From Spirochaetales bacterium (lineage in GTDB: Bacteria > Spirochaetota > Spirochaetia > SZUA-6 > DRHE01), in assembly GCA_016930895.1 (NCBI GenBank), contig JAFGFV010000084.1, positions 1 to 10,579 of the forward strand: 10,579 nt of DNA. Direction: 5' to 3'. The translations under genes were made by a program, and so were the position numbers. Shown here piece by piece: positions 1 to 6,625 of the stretch (its first letter is position 1; each line of letters opens with the position of its first letter). The notes beneath the pieces are model-generated. The model searched no databases. It saw only the letters and a list, made by a program, of their open reading frames with translations, and had not been told where the DNA came from.

Positions 1-660
1 CAGGTAGACGATGTGGATGTACAGGTGGTGGGGTACCGGAAAGGCAAGGCTTCCGTCGTCCCCTTCGCCCCTGCGTCCCAACGCCCTGCGGGTCCCGGTG
101 ACCCATCGCGACACGAACAGGTACAGCACGAACAGCAGGGTCGACAGCAGGCACAGGAGGTCCCCGGGGAGGCTCCCCCCGCGCCCGGCGCTCCCGCCCA
201 GTGCGGCACCCAGACCTCCATGATCCACCACGAACAGCCAGCCGGCCCCGGCCACCACCAGGCCGAGCGAGGCCAGTGCATGCAGCGGGACCTGTCGACG
301 CCGCAGGAAGCGCTCGCCCAGGGCAAAGAACACCGGGTTGATTGAGAAGAGAAAGGTGCCGCTGGCCACGCTGGTGTGCTCGAGCCCGGCGACGAAGGCG
401 TGGAAATGCAGGCCCAGGAGCACTCCCGGCACGAGCAGGAGCATCACTTCGAGGGCCCCACCCCGGCTCACCAGACGCCGCCAGGCCGGCACGCAGAAGG
501 GCGCCAGCACCGCGCCGGCCAGGATCATCCGGAACGAGGCCACCACCGGCGGGGGAAAGCGGCACAGCTTGATCAGTACCCCGGAAATGCCGAAGCTCGC
601 GACCCCGAAGGCAAGGAAGCTCAGGGCCCTACGCCGCTGAAGAGACTGGTCCTGGTCCAT
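1..660 (-). CDS. EamA/DMT-family permease (3' part missing, runs off left edge)
   Basis: An open frame of 220 codons runs from an ATG at 660 to the left edge without a stop, so the C-terminal part lies outside the window. The product is strongly hydrophobic, with predicted membrane segments near residues 12-31, 38-57, 70-90, 97-116, 125-145 and 166-184. The stretch around 95-120 (small residues, then SINPVFFALGERF) matches the first EamA repeat of drug/metabolite transporters, which move small metabolites or export amino acids across the inner membrane. The substrate cannot be told. A GTG lies directly before the ATG and an in-frame TAG two codons further up, so the start is bounded to 660-663. 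A Gly-rich loop and a basic linker (about 146-165 and 186-205) sit before the cut. The gene follows the OmpA-like gene in the same direction, with about 80 bp between them. Confidence 0.82.
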   Translation of the reverse strand, partial: MDQDQSLQRRRALSFLAFGVASFGISGVLIKLCRFPPPVVASFRMILAGAVLAPFCVPAWRRLVSRGGALEVMLLLVPGVLLGLHFHAFVAGLEHTSVASGTFLFSINPVFFALGERFLRRRQVPLHALASLGLVVAGAGWLFVVDHGGLGAALGGSAGRGGSLPGDLLCLLSTLLFVLYLFVSRWVTGTRRALGRRGEGDDGSLAFPVPHHLYIHIVYL

Positions 661-668
661 CACCGCCT

Positions 669-697
669 AATGTAGGCCGGATCGGCGGCCTGCTCAA
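669..697 (-). promoter_or_regulatory. Putative sigma70-like promoter of the permease gene
   Basis: On the minus strand TTGAGC (697-692) and TACATT (674-669) are separated by 17 bp. Each matches the sigma70 consensus at four of six positions. The expected start of transcription lies only a few bases before the GTG/ATG at 663-660, so the message would be leaderless or nearly so, although AGGCGG just before the start could also serve as a weak ribosome binding site. Assigned by eye. Confidence 0.35.
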
Positions 698-742
698 GCC
701 GGAGCGCCGGGACCGGGACGGCCGCCAGGCTCCAGGTTCGTT

Positions 743-1948
743 TCAGTTCTCCAGGATGGTGATCTCCACCCGCCGGTTCAGCCGCCGGCCTGCTTCCGTG
801 GCGTTGTCCGCCACGGGCTCGCGATAGCCCCTTCCCCGCGTGGCGGTCTGGGTTTCGCGCACGGCACCGATACGCAGCAGGTAGTCGGCCACCGCTGCGG
901 CCCGGGCCTCGGACAGGGTCTGGTGGTCCTCCTCGGTGTAGCCGCGCACCCGGGCCGTGTGACCGGTGATCAGTATGTCCCGCTGGGGGTAACGCCGGAG
1001 GATGGAGCCGATCGCCTGCAGCTTCTCCTTTTCCGAATCCCGCAGCTCCGCCGAGTTCGCGGCGAACTGGATGTTCTGGAGGGTCACCGTGACCCCTTCT
1101 TCATCGGGCCGCACCGTGGTGTCCTCCACCCCCTTCTCCTCGAGCTCGCGGCTAATCTCCTCCGCCACCTTCTCCCGGTCCAGGGGCTCCGACTCCAGCA
1201 TGCGCCCTTCGGCGACCCCGATGTATTCGACGGTGCTGCCGCTGGACAGATGGAAGACAAAGTCGAAGCTCTCCCGGTAGGAATGCGGCTGCCCCCGCTG
1301 GTTGTCCCAGTAGTAGGTCTGCTGCGACTCCCCGGTGATCCGCACGGGCACCAGGGCCCGCTGCCGGCCGTAGGCGGGCAGGCGGTGGAACACGGTGTAG
1401 CGGATGTCGATCACATCCAGGCTCAGGCCTTCCCGCTGCTCCTTACCGCGGTAGGTGTAGTTCACGGTAATCGGAAAGCGCACCGGCTGGGGAATGCCGA
1501 AGCTGCGCCGCAGGTCGTGGGCCTCCTCCCCCGGGGCGCTCCAGGCATCCCCGGGACTCACCTCCCCCTCCGGGAACACCGGCACGTTTCGGACCACCGG
1601 CATGAAGTACTCCGCCCCAATCTCATAGCGGCCCCGCTGATCCCGCCAGAACATCGACTCGTACTCCTCGGACAGGGCAAAGGAGGTATTCACCCCGTAG
1701 GCCCGCTCGGAGGTCAGAAAAGTCGCCCCCAGCAGCCCCGCCCCCTCCCGCACTGCCAGGGTCTGGACGGCGATCTTGTTGAGGATGTTGGCCCGGTGTG
1801 AGAGAGCACCGTCGTAGTACACGTCCTCGGTCACCTCGGTGACCAGCCGGTACTTGTCTCCGTTCTCGTAGCGAAACCGAAAGCTCTCCGCCCCGACCGC
1901 AAGCGCGGCCAGCAGGAGTGCCAGCACCACCACAGGGATCTTCCGCAT
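743..1948 (-). CDS. Exported protein with C-terminal OmpA-like peptidoglycan-binding domain
   Basis: A 401-residue protein. Residues 1-20 are a signal peptide (MRK, a hydrophobic run, then AVGA before Glu21), so it is exported. Residues 21-270 form a beta-rich domain with many Tyr/Arg/Phe residues that I cannot assign to a family. Residues 270-285 are charged, and about 286-400 are an OmpA-like domain: QNIQFAANSAEL, ITGH at 327-330, LSEARAAAVADYL at 345-357 and GRRLNRRVEI at 387-396. Such domains tie envelope proteins to peptidoglycan. The usual Asp after GHT is Ala332, while the partner Arg349 is kept; in E. coli OmpA the equivalent Asp and Arg grip the diaminopimelate residue. The start at 1948 is preferred over an upstream one at 1999 because it has a strong GGGAGG six bases upstream and begins the signal peptide. 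The gene is divergent from the helicase-like gene. Confidence 0.85.
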   Translation of the reverse strand: MRKIPVVVLALLLAALAVGAESFRFRYENGDKYRLVTEVTEDVYYDGALSHRANILNKIAVQTLAVREGAGLLGATFLTSERAYGVNTSFALSEEYESMFWRDQRGRYEIGAEYFMPVVRNVPVFPEGEVSPGDAWSAPGEEAHDLRRSFGIPQPVRFPITVNYTYRGKEQREGLSLDVIDIRYTVFHRLPAYGRQRALVPVRITGESQQTYYWDNQRGQPHSYRESFDFVFHLSSGSTVEYIGVAEGRMLESEPLDREKVAEEISRELEEKGVEDTTVRPDEEGVTVTLQNIQFAANSAELRDSEKEKLQAIGSILRRYPQRDILITGHTARVRGYTEEDHQTLSEARAAAVADYLLRIGAVRETQTATRGRGYREPVADNATEAGRRLNRRVEITILEN

Positions 1949-1954
1949 CGCATG

Positions 1955-1960
1955 CCTCCC
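1955..1960 (-). promoter_or_regulatory. Ribosome binding site deciding the OmpA-like start
   Basis: GGGAGG on the minus strand lies six bases before the ATG at 1948. This site, together with the signal peptide starting at that ATG, rules out the 17-residue N-terminal extension opened by an upstream start at 1999. Confidence 0.75.
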
Positions 1961-2000
1961 TACCCCACCCATCGGCATCCGCGGGTGAAAAAACTCCACT

Positions 2001-2030
2001 TTGTTGACATTGCCCCGGCGGGCGTACTAT
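2001..2030 (+). promoter_or_regulatory. Putative sigma70-like promoter for the helicase-like gene and trmB
   Basis: TTGTTGACA (2001-2009) precedes TACTAT (2025-2030). TTGACA at 2004-2009 is a perfect -35 but gives a short 15-bp spacer; TTGTTG at 2001-2006 gives 18 bp. Transcription would start near 2037, leaving a leader of about 33 bases with AAGGA at 2061-2065, close to the ATG at 2070. The TGTTGACA core resembles the arms of the palindrome at 6606-6625. Confidence 0.5.
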
Positions 2031-2069
2031 GCTCGGCTCATATACGATCTTTGATTCCAGAAGGACTCC

Positions 2070-3611
2070 ATGGCACTGCTGAAAGAAAAAGGACCGTTCG
2101 GTAGTGCGGAGATTTGGAGCCTGTTTCGCGGCGCCGGCTACGTCGCCCCCACGCACCTTCAACAGAGGGTAGTGCCTCTGATCATGCGGGGCCGGGACGT
2201 GGCCGTGGAGGCCGAGGGAGATTCCGGGAAGACTGCCGCCTTTATCCTGCCCATCCTGGTCCGCATCAAGCGAGGGAAGGCGGGGATCAAGGCGGTAGTG
2301 CTGACCTCCAGCCTCGAAAACTCGCGCAAGATCTACCGCGAGTTTCGGAGGTTCTCCGGATCCGGCAAGAAGCCCTCGTTTTTTGCCCTCGGGGTCGAGG
2401 GCTACGAGCGCAAGGAGCACCGGATTCTGGCCGGAGGGCCGGAGGTCGTGATCGGTACGCCCAACCGGGTCATCGATCACATCCGCCGGGGGAACCTGGA
2501 GTTCTCGAGCCTGCAGATCGCGGTGGCAGACCGCTCCGGCGACCTGGAGCATCCCGGGTTCGCCGAAGACGTGCTGTTCATACACTCCAAGTTTCCGCCC
2601 AAAGTACAGACCGTTCTCATCGCGCCGAGCCTCGAGGAGGTGCAGCCCCTGGTTGCCCAGCTCAAGAGGCCCGCTGTGGTTCCCATGTCCTCCTGGAAGG
2701 ACAGCGGCGTCAAGATCGAGGACGGCTTCATCGAGGTCCATCCGCGGGGCAGGGAGGAGGCCCTGGAGCGCCTGGTCCTGGCCTTGCCGGCCGAGCGCCT
2801 GCTGATCCAAACCCCGAACGCGGGGGAGGTCCGCAAGGTGGTCCGGCTGCTGCGGGGCCGCCAGCTCAAGGCGCTGGCCCTCCTGGAGGAGCTGTCCCCC
2901 GCCCAGGCCAACAAGGCCTGCCAGAGCTTCAGCGTGGGGGCGGTTCCAATCCTGGCGGCCACCTTCTCCGCGGCCCGCAAGCGCAGTCTCAAATGGGTCT
3001 CTCACACCATCAATCTGGGTCTCCCCCCCGACGCGGAGAGCTATCGCCCGCGATCGTTCGTTCTCGAGCAGGTCACCACCCTCGGTTCGGCCGCGGACTA
3101 TTCCCGTTTACAGGAGATGGCACAAGTGGACGTCCACAAGAGAGAGCTCCCGTCCCGGGACCAGGTGCTGGAGGGCGGCATCCGGCGGATCCTCGAGCGC
3201 ATCCGCCGGGAGGAAGACGCGTCGGAGCTCAACGAGTACCGGCGGATCTTGCGCCGCCACGTGCCGATGAGCCTCCGGGGCTACTTCATGGCCTACCTCT
3301 TCAAACAGCTCGGCGCCCCCGCGGCGGTCAAAGCCCCGGCCGCAGCCAAGCAGCGGGAACGTCAGTACAGCAAGCTGTTCGTGAGCATCGGCCGCAACCG
3401 GCGGGTCTACCCCAAGGACCTGACCGAGCTGTTCATGACCCGGCTCGGGCTGGAACCCAGCCAGCTTCGGGAGGTCAAGGTCCTGGAGAGTTACTCCTTC
3501 GTGGAAGTCGACAGCTCTGTTGCCGAGCGGGCGATCGCCGAGCTCTCGGGGATCGAGCTCAACGGCCGCAAGCTGGCGGTCAATCACGCCCGTAAGAAAG
3601 AGGGCAGGTAG
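2070..3611 (+). CDS. DEAD-box-like protein with DbpA RNA-binding domain, eroded helicase motifs
   Basis: A 513-residue protein with the DEAD-box layout: Q motif about 23-31 (GYxxPTxLQ kept), motif I AEGDSGKT at 48-55 (usual TG replaced by GD, GKT kept), Ib TPNR at 130-133, then two RecA-like folds and a C-terminal DbpA-type RRM at about 433-508 (SKLFVSIGRNRRVYPKDL through KLAVNHA). In E. coli DbpA this domain binds hairpin 92 of 23S rRNA. The catalytic motifs are largely lost: DEAD becomes DRSG at 154-157, SAT becomes APS at 185-187, motif V reads TFSAARKRS around 298-306, and the HRxGR of motif VI becomes YRPRS at 325-329. The frame is intact and reads as conserved protein, so decay into a pseudogene is unlikely. 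I infer an RNA-binding, probably ribosome-assembly factor that no longer unwinds RNA. It precedes trmB by five bases, almost certainly in one operon. Confidence 0.88.
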   Translation: MALLKEKGPFGSAEIWSLFRGAGYVAPTHLQQRVVPLIMRGRDVAVEAEGDSGKTAAFILPILVRIKRGKAGIKAVVLTSSLENSRKIYREFRRFSGSGKKPSFFALGVEGYERKEHRILAGGPEVVIGTPNRVIDHIRRGNLEFSSLQIAVADRSGDLEHPGFAEDVLFIHSKFPPKVQTVLIAPSLEEVQPLVAQLKRPAVVPMSSWKDSGVKIEDGFIEVHPRGREEALERLVLALPAERLLIQTPNAGEVRKVVRLLRGRQLKALALLEELSPAQANKACQSFSVGAVPILAATFSAARKRSLKWVSHTINLGLPPDAESYRPRSFVLEQVTTLGSAADYSRLQEMAQVDVHKRELPSRDQVLEGGIRRILERIRREEDASELNEYRRILRRHVPMSLRGYFMAYLFKQLGAPAAVKAPAAAKQRERQYSKLFVSIGRNRRVYPKDLTELFMTRLGLEPSQLREVKVLESYSFVEVDSSVAERAIAELSGIELNGRKLAVNHARKKEGR

Positions 3612-3616
3612 TCGGC

Positions 3617-4243
3617 TTGTGCCCCATCGGGCCGGCGGACATTCCCTCCGTCCTGGCGAAACGGGCTCCCGGGCAACGCCTGGAGATCGAGATCGGGTGC
3701 GGGAACGGGCACTTCCTGGAGGAGTACTGCGCCCTCCACCCTTCGACCCTCTATATCGGTATCGAGCTCAAGCCCAGCCGCTGCGAGAAGGCCTGCCGCA
3801 AGATCCAGCGGCGGGCCCTCGGGAACGCCTACGTGGTGGCGGGGCGTGCCGAGGAGGTGCTCCCGCTCATGCCCGCGGGTTCCGTGGACCGGGTCCACCT
3901 GTACTTCCCGGACCCCTGGCCCAAATCCCGACACCGACGCCGGCGCTTTCTGCGCATGCCCAACCTGGACCGGCTGGCCGGGATCCTGGCTCCCGGCGGC
4001 CTGATCCTCTTTGCCACCGATTTCTTCGACTACTATCTCCAGGCCAAGCTGCTGTTCGCCGTGCATCCCGACCTGCTGTCGGTGGAGGCCGGGCTGCCGG
4101 AACAGGCTTTCGGCTCCGTGTTTGCCAGGCGCTTCCAGGAGCTGGGCAAGACCGTTCACAGGGCCGCCGCCCGCCGCCGCCTGTATACGGCTACCGCAGG
4201 ATCAGGTGCCAGGCCGCAAGGAGCAGGAGCAGGTTCACGCTGA
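3617..4243 (+). CDS. trmB: tRNA (guanine-N7)-methyltransferase
   Basis: A 208-residue class I SAM methyltransferase that would make m7G (usually position 46) in the variable loop of tRNAs. Visible motifs: EIGCGNG at 25-31 (SAM binding), the TrmB hallmark PDPWPKSRHRRRR at 98-110, and LFATD at 131-135 after an APGG turn. The N-terminus is short compared with E. coli TrmB. The start is TTG at 3617: the frame is closed by TAA at 3593 and no ATG or GTG lies between; AGGGCAGG sits eight bases upstream. Near the C-terminus the family's TxxE motif appears to be replaced by SVFA (167-170), and the last 20 or so residues are a Gly/Ala/Arg-rich tail that overlaps the 3' end of the opposing gene by 53 bp. 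It lies five bases after the helicase-like gene, so both act on structured RNA from one transcript. Confidence 0.87.
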   Translation: MCPIGPADIPSVLAKRAPGQRLEIEIGCGNGHFLEEYCALHPSTLYIGIELKPSRCEKACRKIQRRALGNAYVVAGRAEEVLPLMPAGSVDRVHLYFPDPWPKSRHRRRRFLRMPNLDRLAGILAPGGLILFATDFFDYYLQAKLLFAVHPDLLSVEAGLPEQAFGSVFARRFQELGKTVHRAAARRRLYTATAGSGARPQGAGAGSR

Positions 4244-5486
4244 CTCCGGCGAAGAAGGTCGCAGCCGAGACCAGCTCGTAGGTCCGGGCCGTGCGGCTGC
4301 AGTTGCGGGCCAGGTCTTCCGGGTCCCCCAGAACGAGCACCAGTTCCGCCATCGGGTCCTCGGGGGTCCGCAGCGCCGCGGGCCGGGCCCTGTCGGCCTC
4401 AGCCCCGAACAGCCAGTAGGGCTGGTTGAGCCGCGAGGCCCGCTCGATGAGTCGGGAGCCTCGGATCACCAGCGGCCCGTTGATGAGCCACCGGAACTCC
4501 CGGGTGCCTACGTACCGCTCGCCGCTGGGCAGGCAGCTCACCGTCTCCCGGGCCTGCGCATCGGGGGCCCGGCCCCAGTCCTCGAAGTAGCGCACAGGCA
4601 GCCGCAGCAGGTCGCGCTCGGCCCGAAGCAGGCGGGCCCGCTTCCAGAGGTGGCGATACAGGAAGTACAGGAGCACCCCGGGAGGCAGAAGGATCGCCAC
4701 GGGGAACAGGGCCAGGGACAGGGCGACCAGGGCGGGAAGCCCGCTGCCCCGGACCCTCAGAAACACGTACGCCAGCAGGACCAGCAGGAAGGCCCCGGTC
4801 AGAAGAGATGCCAGGGTGAACTGGTTCCAGTACTCGTTCTTTTGGCGGCCGCTCCAGATCGCCCGCTGGAGGATGGTCCTGCGATGGCCGTCGTAGATCA
4901 CCACCAGCAGGGGGTACTTCGGTTGGGTGCGGAAGACCGCCTGCCCGTCCTCGGAGAACAGGGTGCCCTCGACGAACACCTGCGTGCCCGCAGGCAGGGA
5001 GTAGATCCGCTCCCACGGGACCATGGTCGGCTCCTCGTCCGGAACCGACTGCTCCAGCCGCTCGACCGCGGAGCCTGACAGCGGCGCCGAGAAGGAGGGC
5101 AGCACGTACACCTGCACCCCCTCCAGGTCCGCGCCCACCGTGAACCTGCCGGTATTGATCCAGATGCGGTGGGAACCCTCCAGGGCCTCCAGGTTCCCGA
5201 ACGCCCTGAAGGTGCCCACCGGACTGTCGCCGCCCTCCCTCCGGGCGAGCAGATCGGAATACTGCACGAAGGGGCGCAGGGAGCCGGCCACCATCCGGGC
5301 CCGGAACCTTCTCCAGCGGGCCCGCACGGTGAAGGCCCCGATGCCGGGAATCCCTCCGAAGAACAGGAAGGCCACCAGGAGCACGAAGACCACCAGGGTC
5401 AGGTCGGAGCCGCCGCTCAGCACTGCATCCACCCAGCGCAGCCGCCCGCCGCTCGGGGCCGGCGGGGAGCCGAGTTGCCAAAGCAC
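4191..5486 (-). CDS. Multi-pass membrane protein of unknown function
   Basis: A 431-residue protein I do not recognise. Predicted membrane segments lie at about 29-50, 222-244, 250-277 (these two form a hairpin) and 404-428. Between the first two is a soluble domain of about 170 residues rich in beta-type sequence, with GTQVFVEGTLFSEDG at 168-181 resembling an OB-like strand-turn-strand; another soluble region of about 125 residues lies between 278 and 403. The few cysteines (318, 396) give no metal-site pattern. The chosen start is GTG at 5486; the frame is closed by a TAA seven codons further up, and the ribosome binding site is weak (GGAT), so a GTG at codon 19 or 22 is also possible. The gene is divergent from the MBL-fold gene across 26 bp and convergent with trmB, overlapping it by 53 bp. 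Long, in-frame and alternating between hydrophobic and soluble blocks, it looks real. Confidence 0.75.
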   Translation of the reverse strand: MLWQLGSPPAPSGGRLRWVDAVLSGGSDLTLVVFVLLVAFLFFGGIPGIGAFTVRARWRRFRARMVAGSLRPFVQYSDLLARREGGDSPVGTFRAFGNLEALEGSHRIWINTGRFTVGADLEGVQVYVLPSFSAPLSGSAVERLEQSVPDEEPTMVPWERIYSLPAGTQVFVEGTLFSEDGQAVFRTQPKYPLLVVIYDGHRRTILQRAIWSGRQKNEYWNQFTLASLLTGAFLLVLLAYVFLRVRGSGLPALVALSLALFPVAILLPPGVLLYFLYRHLWKRARLLRAERDLLRLPVRYFEDWGRAPDAQARETVSCLPSGERYVGTREFRWLINGPLVIRGSRLIERASRLNQPYWLFGAEADRARPAALRTPEDPMAELVLVLGDPEDLARNCSRTARTYELVSAATFFAGVSVNLLLLLAAWHLILR

Positions 5487-5511
5487 TGCAAATCCATTAG
5501 TGTAAGCTTAC
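5475..5511 (+). promoter_or_regulatory. Possible promoter and 10-bp palindrome upstream of the MBL-fold gene
   Basis: The region between two divergent genes is 26 bp. TTGCCA at 5475-5480 (five of six -35 matches) precedes weak -10 candidates TAGTGT (5498-5503, 17-bp spacer) or TGTAAG (5501-5506). GTAAGCTTAC at 5502-5511 is a perfect 10-bp palindrome ending one base before the ATG at 5513. No Shine-Dalgarno sequence is seen, so the MBL-fold message could be leaderless. Weak evidence, by eye. Confidence 0.3.
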
Positions 5512-5512
5512 C

Positions 5513-6181
5513 ATGATAGAGCGCCTGGTAGTAGGTCCCATGGGTACCAACGCCTACATCTACTCTAACGGCAAGAAGGGCTGCATCGTGATCGACCCGG
5601 GCGGCGACGCCGAAAGGATCGCGGCCAACATCAACATGCTCAAGCTGGTGCCCTCGGGGATCGTGCTGACCCACGGACACTTCGACCACACCGGAGGGGT
5701 GCAGGGCCTGCGGGAAATCTACGGCGCCGACAACATCGAGGTCCCCGTGGCGATCCACGGCGCGGACCGGCATTTTCTCGGCAAGAAGGCGAACAAGACC
5801 AACCTGCAGACCCTGGCCGACTTAGGGGTGGAGGCTCCCGAGGAGTTCCAGCAGTTCTTCGAGAACCTGCCCGAGGCGGACATCATCCTCAAGGAGGGCG
5901 ACGAGGTCTTCGAGAGCGGCCTCGTGGTGCTGGAGACGCCGGGGCACACCAAGGGCAGCATCTGCCTGTACAGCGAAAAGGACGCCGTGCTGTTCAGCGG
6001 CGACAGCCTGTTCTTCATGGGGATCGGCCGCACGGACCTGCCGGGAGGCAGCGAAAAGACCCTGCTCGAGGCCCTGCGGTCCAAGGTCCTGAACCTGCCT
6101 CCGGAGACCCGGGTCTTCCCCGGGCACGGCCTGGACACCACGATCGAGCGCGAGCTCGTGGGCAATCCCTTCCTTCGATAG
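5513..6181 (+). CDS. Glyoxalase II-like metallo-beta-lactamase-fold hydrolase
   Basis: A 222-residue cytosolic metallohydrolase of the short, YcbL/GloC-type glyoxalase II group. The metal ligands are all present: THGHFDH at 53-59 (His54, His56, Asp58, His59), His145 in TPGHTKGS, Asp164 in FSGDSLF and His205 in FPGHG, so a dinuclear zinc or iron site is expected. The FxGDxLFxxxxGRxDxPGG stretch at 161-179 is typical of the group. Members hydrolyse S-lactoylglutathione or other thioesters; the true substrate here is not clear from sequence alone. An insert of about 30 residues at 88-125 carries Lys and Glu runs. The length is usual for the family. The ATG at 5513 is the only good start, because it begins the conserved first strand, yet it has no ribosome binding site. 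Its stop lies four bases from the stop of the opposing dksA-like gene. Confidence 0.85.
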   Translation: MIERLVVGPMGTNAYIYSNGKKGCIVIDPGGDAERIAANINMLKLVPSGIVLTHGHFDHTGGVQGLREIYGADNIEVPVAIHGADRHFLGKKANKTNLQTLADLGVEAPEEFQQFFENLPEADIILKEGDEVFESGLVVLETPGHTKGSICLYSEKDAVLFSGDSLFFMGIGRTDLPGGSEKTLLEALRSKVLNLPPETRVFPGHGLDTTIERELVGNPFLR

Positions 6182-6185
6182 GCCC

Positions 6186-6542
6186 CTACCGGTTCCTTCT
6201 CTCTTCGGAGGACTTGCAGTCGATGCAGAGAAACGAATAGGGCAGCGCCCGCAGACGTTCCTCGGGAATCTTCTTTCCGCAGCTCATGCAGATTCCGTAG
6301 CGGCCGTTCTCCAAACGGGCCAGAGCTGAATCGATGAGCTGCAGGCGCCGGACTTCCTGGCTGCCGAGGGCTTCCAGGATTCTCCGGTCGATGTCGTCCG
6401 CGGCGATATCGGCGAGGTCTTTGGGCTTGATGTCATCGATCAGCTCCTTGAACTCGCTGCTCTCGGCGGCCAGCTGGTTCAGGATCTGATTCTTGAGTTC
6501 GATCAGCGCTTGTTTCATCTCGTTCTTGAAGTGCTTGTCCAT
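6186..6542 (-). CDS. DksA/TraR-family C4 zinc-finger transcription factor
   Basis: A 118-residue protein. Residues 1-75 are charged and helical (likely the coiled coil that enters the RNA polymerase secondary channel), with an Asp-rich turn DIAADDID at 45-52. A C4 zinc finger follows: CMSC at 85-88 and CIDC at 106-109, all four Cys kept, in the usual DksA/TraR context GRYGICxxCGxxIxxxRLxALPxxxxCxxC. Family members tune rRNA and ribosomal gene transcription, often together with ppGpp. I chose ATG 6542 over the longer frame from 6692 because GAGG sits five bases upstream, the extra 50 residues have no family match and would run across the divergent promoter region. The gene shares its upstream region with infA, which points to growth-linked control. 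It may correspond to genes annotated as dksA or as DnaK suppressor; I leave the symbol open. Confidence 0.9.
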   Translation of the reverse strand: MDKHFKNEMKQALIELKNQILNQLAAESSEFKELIDDIKPKDLADIAADDIDRRILEALGSQEVRRLQLIDSALARLENGRYGICMSCGKKIPEERLRALPYSFLCIDCKSSEERRNR

Positions 6543-6584
6543 CCAAACCTCGTTGTGGCGCTGCCTTACCCCAAAAGGTACGTG

Positions 6585-6613
6585 AATATGAATCAATATA
6601 ATAAGTTTGTCAA
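6585..6613 (-). promoter_or_regulatory. Putative sigma70-like promoter of the dksA-like gene
   Basis: On the minus strand a perfect TTGACA (6613-6608) is followed after exactly 17 bp by CATATT (6590-6585, four of six). Transcription would start near 6578, giving a leader of about 36 bases to the ATG at 6542. The spacer is AT-rich, unlike the surrounding GC-rich DNA. The -35 box lies inside the palindrome at 6606-6625. Confidence 0.6.
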
Positions 6614-6625
6614 CCGGTTGACAAA
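6606..6625. promoter_or_regulatory. Perfect 20-bp palindrome, candidate operator shared by dksA-like gene and infA
   Basis: TTTGTCAACCGGTTGACAAA reads identically on both strands. It carries two opposed TTGACA boxes separated by CCGG, one for each divergent promoter. The symmetry extends beyond the -35 boxes to the outer TT/AA and the central CCGG, so it is more than two promoters facing away from each other. A dimeric regulator bound here would cover both -35 boxes. No regulator gene lies next to it in the window, other than the DksA-like protein, whose family does not bind DNA specifically. Confidence 0.6.

Noticed and set aside
700..742. GC-rich short inverted repeats between the OmpA-like stop and the permease promoter, considered as a terminator
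   Set aside because: Stems are only about four pairs and no T-run follows; not distinguishable from background in DNA this rich in G and C.
923..1801. Open frame of 292 codons on the plus strand opposite the OmpA-like gene
   Set aside because: Antisense shadow in GC-rich DNA; the minus-strand frame has a signal peptide, a ribosome binding site and clear OmpA motifs, while this one has no recognisable domain.
1623..3005. Open frame of 460 codons on the minus strand across the helicase-like gene and the OmpA-like N-terminus
   Set aside because: It crosses a divergent promoter region and two confident genes, and its composition is that of a reversed coding frame; no family match is apparent.
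2070..3611. Helicase-like gene as a pseudogene
   Set aside because: No frameshift or stop, an intact Q motif, RecA-like fold spacing and DbpA domain, a promoter and ribosome binding site; the motif losses look like functional change and not decay.
3520..4281. Open frame of 253 codons on the plus strand over trmB in another frame
   Set aside because: Pro/Arg/Gly-rich out-of-frame translation; the trmB frame carries all SAM-binding and PDPW motifs.
4011..5078. Open frame of 355 codons on the plus strand opposite the unknown membrane protein
   Set aside because: Low-complexity Gln/Pro/Gly-rich antisense shadow with no domain; the minus frame has regular hydrophobic membrane segments.
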